This document shows positions 11,885 to 21,050 of a stretch of 64,000 bases of DNA, in pieces. Positions within the stretch are counted from its first letter, which is position 1, and every line of letters begins with the position of its first letter. A model generated the notes under the pieces. It saw only the letters and a list, made by a program, of their open reading frames with translations, was not told the DNA's origin and made no database searches. Made by a program: the position numbers and the translations under genes. The stretch is from contig NC_080044.1 of NCBI RefSeq assembly GCF_012489685.1, positions 24,222,369 to 24,286,368 on the forward strand. Direction: 5' to 3'. The DNA is from Lotus japonicus. Lineage: Eukaryota; Streptophyta; Magnoliopsida; Fabales; Fabaceae.

Positions 11885-14800
11885 TCAAACGGAGGAGGAA
11901 ACCTCTGGAACATTACACTGGGCAGCATCTAGTTGGATCAATTGTGTGGTACCAGGGGGGCTGGTAAACCTCCACAAATTGTCCTTGAAATCAAAGGCCA
12001 TATGGGCAAGAAAATCAGCTACTACATTTGCTGTTCTACAGCAGTGTATTACATCAAAGTTCCTAAAGGAGGAAGAGAGAGCCTTGCAGTCTTGGACAAT
12101 CATGTCAAGGTGGTTGTTGTGAGGTCTGGTTCTGTTCCAAGCTTGCTTGAGTTGGAGGCAATCTGTTTCCATCACTAAGTCATTGATCCCCTGCTCCCGA
12201 GCTAACATGATTCCCCATCTTAGACATAAGGCTTCCGATATTTGGGGTGTGTTGACAGGTGAGGACCATTTGGTGGCTGCAGCAATCAAGATGCCATTGT
12301 TGTTTCTAATGATCATTCCGAAGCCCGTTCCCCCTGGATCACGAATGGAAGCGTCTGTATTGACTTTCATCCAGCCACTTGGAGGTGCCTTCCAAACCGA
12401 GGTTGCGGTACTTCTTTGCTTGTTTGCTTTCTTTTCTGGATCTTCGATCATTTGCATGAGGGAGGCGTTGAAAACCACTTTGTCCGGTTCTGTCCTCTTC
12501 ATCTCAAACACCCACAAATTGCGCCTTTTCCAGATTGCCCAGGCTATAGAGCAGAGCCAGGGGAGGAATTCTTTAGGGGTATTCTGCAACACTTCCTTGA
12601 TCCATTCCTTAAAAGAGTAATTCTCGGCTTCATCAATACGCAGTCCAAGGGGGGAAAGGAACCAGATTTTACGAGCATCAGGGCAGTATAGGAGAGCATG
12701 GGCTGTAGATTCCTCATGGTCCCCGCAGACTGGGCAAATGGTGTCCTCTGTGATCCTTCTTCTCTTTAGGCTCAGTTTAACAGGGAGAGCGTCGTGGATA
12801 GCTCTCCAGATTAGATCTTTGCATCTAGGATGGGCGTGTGTCTTCCAAAGGGATTTCCAAAGAGGGTCTTCTGTGGTTGTGGATGTGGAGGCTTCATGGT
12901 TAGAGGTTTGGAGCAGGTGGTGTCCCGAGCGAACACAATAATTTCCAGATTTTGAGAATGGCCACATCAATTCATCTTCCTTCTTTTGGATTGGTAAAGG
13001 AACCTGGAGAATTTTTTCCGCTTCAAAGGGGGGGAATGTGTTCTGAATCAGTTGGGTTTTCCACGTATTGCTCTCGGGGTTGATGAGGTCTGCCACCCAG
13101 TGAAGGCCCTGTCCATGGGACACTTCTTGAACTCGTCTTGGAGTTAGCTTGCTCCTAAGCCACTTGTCTTGCCATATTCTTACCCCTTTCCCGTTCCCAA
13201 TTTTCCATGTTGCTCCTTGGTCGATGACTCTTCTCGCTCCCAGGATGCTACGCCAGGTGTAGCTTGGCCTGTACTTCAATTGGGCTTCGTCAATTGTACC
13301 ATGGGAATGGTATTTTTCCTTGATCAACCTGGCCAGCAGAGAATGTGGGTTGCAAAGGAGCCTCCACCATTGTTTTGCTAGGAGCGCTTGATTAAAATCT
13401 TTGAAATTGCGAAAGCCTAGTCCCCCTTTGGATTTCCTTTTTGTGATCTTTTTCCAGCTGAGCCAGTGAAGTTTTCTCCTGTCTGCATCCCCGCCCCAGT
13501 AGAAGCGGCTGATGAGGCCTTCAATATGGTTGCAAAGGGCACCAGGGAGGGCAAAACAGCCCATTATGTACGTGGGAATGGCCTGGGCTACCGCTTTGAC
13601 CAGCACTTCTCTTCCCGCTCTGGACAGGGTGCGTTCTTTCCACCCTTTTAACTTTTTCCAAACTCTATCTCTGACAAAGGCAAAGACTTGAGATTTTGAT
13701 CTCCCCACAATAGTGGGCAACCCTAAGTACTTAGGGTGACTTTCCACGGCTTTCATTCCCAATAGCTGGTGTAGCTCATTGACTCGGGTACTAGGCACTC
13801 CTTGGCTCCAGGAAAGTTCAGATTTCTCAAGGTTTATTTTTTGACCAGAGATGGATTCGTAAGTGTGGAGGATGTGAAGAATGGTTGTGGCTTCTTGAGT
13901 TGTTGCCTTTGCAAACACCACACTATCATCCGCAAAGAGGAGGTGGGAGATGGTTGGGGCTCGTGGGGTGATGCGGATTCCTGATATGGACTTGTTCACC
14001 AAAGCTTGTTGAAGCATAGCGGAAAAAACTTCTGCACAGAGAATAAAAAGGTAAGGGGAGAGGGGGTCACCTTGTCTCAGTCCTCTGTGGGGTTGGAACT
14101 TTTTCTCTGGGCTTCCATTGAGCATAACTGAGAAGGTGACTGAGGATACACACCTCATGACCAAACGGATCCAGCTGTGGGGAAAGCCAAATTGCGTAAG
14201 GGTTCTTTCCAGGAAGTGCCACTCAATTCTGTCATAGGCTTTGGAAATGTCCAGCTTGAGTGCCATTGTACCTTTTTTGTTTTTGTTTGACTTCATGTGG
14301 TGGAAGCATTCAAACGCCACTAGAGCATTGTCGGTGATGAGGCGGTGAGGCACAAAGGCACTTTGGTTTTCGGAAACAATGTCGGGAAGGACAAGCTTCA
14401 ACCGATTAGCTACAACTTTAGTGACTAGTTTGAAGAGGACATTGCATAGGCTTATAGGGCGGTAATGGCTTGTGTGGGTGGGTTTTTTAATCTTAGGGAT
14501 GAGGACAATGAGGGTATGGTTGATGTCCTTTGGGTTTTTTTGGCCATTTAGAATTTGGAGCACGAGGTCGGTAACTTGATCCCCCACTATGTGCCAAAAC
14601 GTTTTATAGAAAAGAGCCGGTGTGCCATCACTCCCAGGGGCCTTAGTGGGATGCATGTGCTTGAGTGCCTCCACTACTTCCAATCGGTTGTACTGGTCAG
14701 TGAGGATGTCTCCATGGTGGTCTTTTAACCGGCCCCCCACAAGAGTGCAGGGGTCTTCAGTCATGGTAGGGCAAGGGCTAGCCGTGAAGATGGACTCAAA

Positions 14801-16000
14801 GTAGTTTGTGATTACTTCAGCTATATCTTCCTCTTCAACAAACTTGTTGCCACTATCGTCCTCAATCGAGTCGATATTATTTCTGGATTTTCTTTGGGTA
14901 GCTTTCTTGTGGAAGAAGGAGGTGTTCCTATCTCCATGAGCCAGCCAGCTGGCTCTAGATCTTTGGCACCACATAATTTCTTGTTGTTGGAGGAGTTCAT
15001 GGATGCCCTTCTCCATTGTGGCTGTCTCCGTAATCACTTCTGCCGTCTGGGCTTGTTCCTTCAGAGCTTTTAGTTTTTTTTCCAAGTCCTTGATCCTCCT
15101 GTTAAGGTGGCCAAACTTTTCTTCTCCCCATTTCTCTAAGAATTGGCCCGTAGCCTCCACTCTTCTATCAGCAGTACCGTGAGAGTGGTTCCAAGTATCA
15201 GCCACCAGCTCCTCACATTCAGTATCCCTTAACCAAACTTCCTCAAATCTGTACATTTTGACTTTGTTCCTTTTTTTCTTGCTTTTCAGGGAACAGTTGA
15301 TGGAGATTGGGTTGTGGTCAGAGGAGAGGTTTAGGAGATGTGATACCGTGATCGATTTCCAGAGGTGAATCCAAGATGGGTTTGCCAGGCCCCTGTCAAG
15401 TCTTTCCTCAATGTGTTCTGGTACCGGGCGGTTGTTGGTCCAGGTGAAAACCTTAGCTGGGCAGCCAAGATCCTGGAAATTGCAATCAGTGATCGTAGCG
15501 TGAAAGTCAGCTGAGTGTTGTGAGTTCCATTCATTCCCTCCGCTCTTCTCCTCCTGGCAGAGGATCTCATTGAAGTCACCAAAGCAAAGCCATGGGGTTT
15601 CAGGGGTAGGTTTGAGGGATCGGAGTAAGGACCAAGTTCTCCGTCTCTGGTTGCGGTCCGGGTGTCCATAGAAGCCAGTAAGGGTAGCTGATTGATTTGT
15701 ATGCTCTAACTGGACAGTGAAGCTGATATGGTTGAGGGATGAAGAGGAGATACGGAGATCCATGCTTGATTTCCAGTAGAGGGCAAGCCCCCCCGCTCTT
15801 CTCTTACCTTCACCGCTGCAGTCCACTGCATACATGCAATCAAATCCCTCTATCTTCCTTAGACGGGTAATTTCTCCTGTTTTTTGTTTGGTCTCCATCA
15901 CGAAGACTATGTTGGGTGCTTCTGAGAGGGTGAGCTTTCGCAAAGCTCGAATTGCCGGAAGGTTCCCAAGCCCCCGACAATTCCAACTGAAAATTTTCAT
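11885..16000 (-). CDS. L1 ORF2: endonuclease, reverse transcriptase, RNase H polyprotein
   Basis: One 1371-aa frame makes and integrates the DNA copy of the element. Residues 1-230 are an APE-type endonuclease (FSWNCRG at the start, ETKQ near 36, GDFNEIL near 141, SSDHNP near 227) that nicks the target. Residues about 480-760 are reverse transcriptase (LDISKAYDR near 583, GLRQGDPLSPYLF, catalytic FADD at 689-692). Residues about 1045-1115 hold the zf-RVT region (CPVCGDHEESTAH). The C terminus from about 1212 is an RNase H fold with acidic residues visible in NTDAS, ISEAL, METDCLQ and ADFLAH, usual for plant L1. No stop or frameshift is seen. The ATG overlaps the ORF1 stop as ATGA (15997-16000), which suggests coupled re-initiation. 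Activity is inferred from intactness only. Confidence 0.95.
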   Translation of the reverse strand: MKIFSWNCRGLGNLPAIRALRKLTLSEAPNIVFVMETKQKTGEITRLRKIEGFDCMYAVDCSGEGKRRAGGLALYWKSSMDLRISSSSLNHISFTVQLEHTNQSATLTGFYGHPDRNQRRRTWSLLRSLKPTPETPWLCFGDFNEILCQEEKSGGNEWNSQHSADFHATITDCNFQDLGCPAKVFTWTNNRPVPEHIEERLDRGLANPSWIHLWKSITVSHLLNLSSDHNPISINCSLKSKKKRNKVKMYRFEEVWLRDTECEELVADTWNHSHGTADRRVEATGQFLEKWGEEKFGHLNRRIKDLEKKLKALKEQAQTAEVITETATMEKGIHELLQQQEIMWCQRSRASWLAHGDRNTSFFHKKATQRKSRNNIDSIEDDSGNKFVEEEDIAEVITNYFESIFTASPCPTMTEDPCTLVGGRLKDHHGDILTDQYNRLEVVEALKHMHPTKAPGSDGTPALFYKTFWHIVGDQVTDLVLQILNGQKNPKDINHTLIVLIPKIKKPTHTSHYRPISLCNVLFKLVTKVVANRLKLVLPDIVSENQSAFVPHRLITDNALVAFECFHHMKSNKNKKGTMALKLDISKAYDRIEWHFLERTLTQFGFPHSWIRLVMRCVSSVTFSVMLNGSPEKKFQPHRGLRQGDPLSPYLFILCAEVFSAMLQQALVNKSISGIRITPRAPTISHLLFADDSVVFAKATTQEATTILHILHTYESISGQKINLEKSELSWSQGVPSTRVNELHQLLGMKAVESHPKYLGLPTIVGRSKSQVFAFVRDRVWKKLKGWKERTLSRAGREVLVKAVAQAIPTYIMGCFALPGALCNHIEGLISRFYWGGDADRRKLHWLSWKKITKRKSKGGLGFRNFKDFNQALLAKQWWRLLCNPHSLLARLIKEKYHSHGTIDEAQLKYRPSYTWRSILGARRVIDQGATWKIGNGKGVRIWQDKWLRSKLTPRRVQEVSHGQGLHWVADLINPESNTWKTQLIQNTFPPFEAEKILQVPLPIQKKEDELMWPFSKSGNYCVRSGHHLLQTSNHEASTSTTTEDPLWKSLWKTHAHPRCKDLIWRAIHDALPVKLSLKRRRITEDTICPVCGDHEESTAHALLYCPDARKIWFLSPLGLRIDEAENYSFKEWIKEVLQNTPKEFLPWLCSIAWAIWKRRNLWVFEMKRTEPDKVVFNASLMQMIEDPEKKANKQRSTATSVWKAPPSGWMKVNTDASIRDPGGTGFGMIIRNNNGILIAAATKWSSPVNTPQISEALCLRWGIMLAREQGINDLVMETDCLQLKQAWNRTRPHNNHLDMIVQDCKALSSSFRNFDVIHCCRTANVVADFLAHMAFDFKDNLWRFTSPPGTTQLIQLDAAQCNVPEVSSSV

Positions 16001-17508
16001 TGGGCCCGGCGGGACTGCTCAGCAGTCGCCACCGATAGAAGTCTAGGTTTCTGTGAGGCAGGTTCGTGGTCCATCTCCATAGGTGAAGCTTCTTGTGTGT
16101 TGCTGTCCTTTCTTTTCAGGTCACAGTGTAGCTGAGGTGGCGGAGGGCTTTCAGAGGGGGTTGTTCTGGCAAAGCGTTTCCACTGTCTGAGGGTGTTGGG
16201 CGTAGGTTTGTCTTGTAGTATGGGGGGGGATTCTTCTTCTCCTTGTGATTCAGGCTCTATGTTGTGTATTGGGGGGGCATTTCCTGTTTGTGTAGTGTAT
16301 ATGTCTCCCTGCTCTGAGTACTTTTCAGGAAGAACGGGGTCGCTTTGATCTTGGCTTTTATGTGGTATGGGGGATTCATTGCTTTGGAGGGTGAAATTTC
16401 CCAAAGATTCCGTCAGCACTTGCTCAATAGTGTTGTTTGGTGGGAGGGCATTTAACTCTATTTCTTTCTCAGTTAATGCTAGGTCTTGGCTCATGTGGGT
16501 AGTATATGTTGGATCTGGGGTTAGTGTGTTTTGGATCTCAGTGTGTGTTTCGGTTGTAGTCATAGGTCCCCTCTGTCCTCCAAGATACCTTTCTTCTGAT
16601 TCCTCTTTGTCACCTTCTTCAAAAAGTCTTCTACCTTTTGGGCTCGGAGGTGTGTGTTTCCCTTTGTCAGTAAGCGGGATCTGAAGCCCTAGTGGTGGCC
16701 TACCCTCCTGTTTCATCACAGTGGTGTGTGCTGGCTTCAAGGGGGATGCTCTGACCCAAGGGCCATACGGGAGGTTGGATTCATCATCCTCTTCCCAGGA
16801 ATCTTCTTTTAGGTCACAGTCCCTGAGTATGTGGTCCAAAGCTCCACAACCAAAGCAAAAATCGGCAAGGCGTTCGTATTTGAAAAGTATTTTTATTGCT
16901 GGTTTCCCTGGACGAGGGATAGCGGTCCCCCTTTTGAGAGGTTTTGAGACATCGATCCAGGTCCTGATCCGGAGGTATCTCCCTAGGCGGTGGTTCTCCT
17001 TTTCATCCCAGGCTTTGAAGGTGCCAAGGAAGTTTCCGATGCGCTCTGCCATGTTAGTTGTTCTCAAGCTCATAGGAATGTCATAGGCTCTTGCCCAGAA
17101 CAGAGCATGGGTCAGATCCACCTCTTGTGGGCTTTCGTCAGGGTCCATCTCCTTGAGGATGATTAGCTGGTGATTGAAGTTCCAGGGGCTGAAGTTGAGA
17201 ATGTTGGTTCTGTCGCTCTCCGCAAAGAAACGGAAGGTGAAGAGATTCTTTGCTATATCCCTTACTTCAAAGCCGTGTTTGGTCTTCCATATGGTGGTGA
17301 CCATAGATTTGAACGCTCGGTTGTTTATCGACTGGTGGGTGTGTACTTTCCCAACTAGCCACCATTCTCCTGGGGTATTGGGTTCGTGGTCTTCAGGAGT
17401 GAGAGTGAAAGCTTCAACCTCATATGGGCGAAGGGATATGTTTTTCCAAGGATCCATGCGAAAGCAGGGCCGGGGGATGTCCCAAGAAGGGATGGAAAAA
17501 GGAGGCAC
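15997..17508 (-). CDS. L1 ORF1: DUF4283 / zinc-knuckle nucleic-acid-binding protein
   Basis: A 503-aa Gag-like protein. Residues about 25-190 match the plant DUF4283 domain found at the N terminus of L1 ORF1 (FTFRFFAESDRTNIL, WARAYDIPMSLR, LGRYLRIRTWIDVSKPLKRG). A CCHC knuckle CFGCGALDHILRDC with C-x2-C-x4-H-x4-C spacing lies at about 218-231. The rest is a long, polar, Pro/Ser/Glu-rich tail. In this family ORF1 protein binds the element RNA. It ends inside the ORF2 start codon, so both proteins probably come from one transcript. Uninterrupted. Confidence 0.92.
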   Translation of the reverse strand: MPPFSIPSWDIPRPCFRMDPWKNISLRPYEVEAFTLTPEDHEPNTPGEWWLVGKVHTHQSINNRAFKSMVTTIWKTKHGFEVRDIAKNLFTFRFFAESDRTNILNFSPWNFNHQLIILKEMDPDESPQEVDLTHALFWARAYDIPMSLRTTNMAERIGNFLGTFKAWDEKENHRLGRYLRIRTWIDVSKPLKRGTAIPRPGKPAIKILFKYERLADFCFGCGALDHILRDCDLKEDSWEEDDESNLPYGPWVRASPLKPAHTTVMKQEGRPPLGLQIPLTDKGKHTPPSPKGRRLFEEGDKEESEERYLGGQRGPMTTTETHTEIQNTLTPDPTYTTHMSQDLALTEKEIELNALPPNNTIEQVLTESLGNFTLQSNESPIPHKSQDQSDPVLPEKYSEQGDIYTTQTGNAPPIHNIEPESQGEEESPPILQDKPTPNTLRQWKRFARTTPSESPPPPQLHCDLKRKDSNTQEASPMEMDHEPASQKPRLLSVATAEQSRRAQ

Positions 17509-19277
17509 TTAGCCTTGGGGGAGTCTCACTGTTTCGCCGCTAGGAACCCTAGCAGAGCGGAAAGCAGGAGATGGTGGGGTATTTTTCAACCTTGTAGTTA
17601 AGACAATGCGAAAAGTCTCATGCACACACAATTAGGGACGAATCTACTTGGAGAGAGGGTGGGGCAAATGCCCCCACGTTACTTTTGGAAAAACCTACAT
17701 ACTATGCCATATTTTATTAAGATTATATTTAGTTGACCCCACCAGAAAAATAAATGCCCTCATAGCTACACAATATTACCTCTGGTGCCCACTAAAAGCC
17801 AAAATTTGTCCAACTATAATTTAACTTCATTTCAACTTTTTATTTCTTTTCTTATTAGATAAGAGCAACACCAATTGCCTATTGGATAATATAATGAAAC
17901 AATTAGCACATTCCCATTGAATAATAAAAACAATCTCACATTTACTTTCTAGTGTTCCAATCCCTTGAGCAATCCATTTCTTCTCCAAAAAGCTCTTCTA
18001 CGAGACTTTTGGTTGTGTGTGCAATGTGTTGAAAGTTTGAGAAGTTGAGTTACATTTAATTTTTGCTATTAAGTATTCTAAATTTTCAATCCCTTAAGCC
18101 TCTTTCTTAATCTCTTGAAGTTAAGATAATGCAGAAAGTCTCAAACACACACAGTAAGTGACGGATCCACTGGGAGAGAGGGTGGGGCAAATGCCTCCAC
18201 GTGACTTTTAGAAACACCTGCATACAATGCCATATTTTAGTAATATTATATTTAGTTGCCCCACCAGAAAAAATAAATGCCCCCATACCTAGACAATATT
18301 ACCTCGGATGCCACAAGCCTATATTCGACCAACTATGATCTCACTTCATTTCATCTTTTTGTTTCTTTTCTACTTAGATTATAGCAACACTAATTGCTTA
18401 TTGGATAATAGAATGAATAAAGTAGCTCATACCAATTTAATAATAAAATCAATCACACCTGTACTTTCTAGTGTTTCAATCCCATAAGTAATCCATTTCT
18501 TCTCCAAGAAACTCTTCCACGAGACTTGTGGTTGTGTGTGCAGTGTGTTGAAAGCTTGAGAAGTTGAGTTGCATTTAATTTTTGCCGGTAGGTATTCTAA
18601 ATTTACAATTCCTGAAGCCTATTTCTTTATCTCTTGTAGTTAAGACAATGCAGAAAGTCTCAAGCACACACAATTAGGGACGAATTTACTTGGAGAGAGG
18701 GTGGGGCAAATGCCCCCACGTTACTTTTGGAAAAACCTACATACTATGCCATATTTTATTAAAGATTATATTTAGTTGACTCCACCAAAAAAATAAATGC
18801 TCCATAACTACACAATATTACTCCCTCTGATGCCCACTAAAGGCCAAAATTTGTTCAACTATAATCTAACTTCATTTCAATTTTTTGTTTATTTTCTAAT
18901 TAGATTAGAGCAACACCAACTGTATGTTGCATAATATAATGAAATAAGTAGCACATGTCCATTGAATAATAAAATAAATCTCACCTTTAGTTTCTAGTGT
19001 TCCAATTCCTTGAGAAATCATTTTCTTCTCCAAGAAGCTCTTCCACGGGGCTTGTGGTTGTGTGTTCAGTGTGTTATAAGCTTTAGAATTTGAGTTACAT
19101 TTAATTTTTGTTGGTAAGTATTTAAAATTTCCAATCCCTTAACCTATTTCTTTAACTCTTGTAGTTAAGACCATGCAGAAAGTCCCAAACACACACACTC
19201 AGTGACAGATTTAATTGAAGAGAGGTGGGAAAAATGCCCGCATGTGACTTTTGAAAACACCTACATACTGTGTCATA

Positions 19278-19542
19278 CTCCCTCCGTTCCTATTTAACTG
19301 TCCAGGAAGAGAAGAAACACACGTATTAAGGAGTGCAATTAATTTTGTTACTTTTAATAAAAGTATTATTTGATTTTCTATTTCACCCTTTAATATGTAT
19401 ATTATCTTTCCTCATTTATTGTTCCTGCAAGGGCATTTCTTGGAAAAACATCATTTAATGCTCTCTTGAAACTTTAAATGGACAGATATATAGGAGCAAA
19501 AAAAATTCTTCAAAATAGACAGTTAATAAGGAACGGAGGGAG
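19278..19542. mobile_element. Stowaway-type MITE (Tc1/mariner)
   Basis: The ends CTCCCTCCGTTCC and GGAACGGAGGGAG are perfect inverted repeats with the Stowaway signature. It is flanked by TA dinucleotides (19276-19277 and 19543-19544). 265 bp, non-coding, inside tandem unit 5 where other units read continuously. Confidence 0.93.
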
Positions 19543-20120
19543 TATTTTATTAATATTATATTTAGTTATCCCATCATAAAAAATAAATGTCTCCGTAACT
19601 ACGCAATATTACCTCTGATGCCATGCCACTAAATGCCTAAATTTGTCCATCTATGATCTGACTTCATTTCAACATTTTGTTTCTTTTCTACTTAGATTAG
19701 AGCAACACCAATTGCTTATTGGATAATAGAATGATTAAAGTAGCACATACCCGTTGAATAATAAAAACAATCTCATTTTTACTTTCTAGTGTTCAAATCC
19801 CTTGAGCAATCCTTTTCTCCTCCAAGAAGCTCTTCCACATGACTTGTGGCTGTGTGTGAAGTAGTTGAAAGCTTGAGAAGTTGAGTTGCATTTAATTTTT
19901 GCTAGTAAGTATTCTAACTTTCCAATCCCTTAAGCTTATTTCTTTATCTCTTGTTAGTTAAGACAATGCAGAAAGTCCCAAACACACACTCAATGACAGA
20001 TCTACTTGGAGAGAGGGTGAGCCAAATGCCCCAACGTGACTTTTGGAAACACCTACATACTATTACCTTTGATTGCCGCTAAAAGCCTAAATTTGTTCAA
20101 CTATGATATGACATCATTTT

Positions 20121-21050
20121 AAAATATTACTTCAAGATAGTTATTAAAATATTAATAATAATTTTAAAATTTTTATATGATAGTTTTAAAATTTATAAAA
20201 TGATAATTTTGGTAAAATATTTAAGAAAAAATAGTACTCAATGGAATATATTTTTCATATACAGTACATATATATAATATGCATGTAAAAAATTTATATT
20301 GTTGAAAAATTGTTGGGGTTATATTTGTAATTAAACTTATAAACATTTTTAACCCATTCTGTTACATTATATTTCATCCTATTCTGTTCTCGATTACAAA
20401 CCTTAATCCTTAATGCAGAGTGAAGTTGCCCTTGCTTTAAAATGATAGTAATTGTGGCAGTCAACTTTTTTTTTTCACATTGGGATATACAACCAAATGA
20501 TTATAATATAAAGTTTACATGATAAATATGGATCAAAATTAAATAGACTATGAATGGATTTCTTTTTGTTTTTTTGTTTAAATAGTTTCTTGATTACCAA
20601 TATAAAATTAGAATAAAATCAAATAAGTTCGAATCCAACAAAATTTAAGTCAATTTTCATAAACACTCAACATAGATCAACAAGATTTCAAAATCAACTC
20701 AGCCCCGAACTGTGTAAGCAGTTGCTTTTAAGAAAATTAAAAAACAATTCAAAGTTAATATCCAGTTGTGCCTTTAAACAATATGACAAACAACAATTTT
20801 GAATGGCTGCATACAGAAAAAAAAAACTAATAATTTCAATATCACAACTATTTCCGTCACAATGTAGATTATACTTTTACAGCAACGGGTGATTTGCAGA
20901 GTTCTATTTGCTTTCTCGTATTGATTAATATGATTGACATTATACAAGAGAGGATGGAACAAGTGTTAATGCCAACTTCAATAAACCTATACATTTCTAC
21001 AATACATCTTTTCTATTTGCATTATTGATGAATTTTTTAGTTGTGTGACC
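20121..21050. other. AT-rich spacer
   Basis: Spacer between the tandem array and the 3' end of the DUF1350 gene, which is transcribed toward it. The right part probably includes that gene's 3' UTR. No gene, tRNA or clear transposon seen. Confidence 0.5.

Larger units (their letters stand above)
11854..17590 (-). mobile_element. Full-length L1-type non-LTR retrotransposon
   Basis: The element lies on the minus strand: a 5' leader of about 80 bp (17509-17590), ORF1, ORF2, a very short 3' UTR and a 15-base A tail (T run at 11854-11868). The words CTTGTAGTT at both sides (11847-11855, 17591-17599) are the likely short TSD; in intact tandem units CTTGTAGTTAAGAC is continuous. Both ORFs are uninterrupted, so this copy is young and may be autonomous. 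Confidence 0.92.
7781..20120. repeat. Tandem array of a ~520-bp unit, heavily interrupted
   Basis: Successive units begin near 7781, 17635, 18158, 18677, 19202 and 19993 with a GTGACGGATC-like motif followed by GAGAGAGGGTGGGGC and an inverted repeat GGGGCAAATGCCCC. Uninterrupted units are 519-525 bp. All share blocks such as CATACTATGCCATATTTTAT, TTCTCCAAGAAGCTCTTC and CTTGTAGTTAAGAC. Unit 1 is spread over 7781-7875, 10316-10614, 11748-11853 and 17591-17634 by insertions; unit 5 carries a Stowaway MITE; unit 6 is internally deleted and ends near 20120. No unit has a conserved long reading frame. It could be a young local satellite or a tandemly amplified transposon fragment. Confidence 0.85.

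Noticed and set aside
12147..17512. Plus-strand open frames opposite the L1
   Set aside because: They are shadows of the two intact minus-strand ORFs.
17635..20120. CRISPR-like or LTR pair structure
   Set aside because: Repeats are about 520 bp, directly abutting with no spacers, and lack primer site or polypurine tract.
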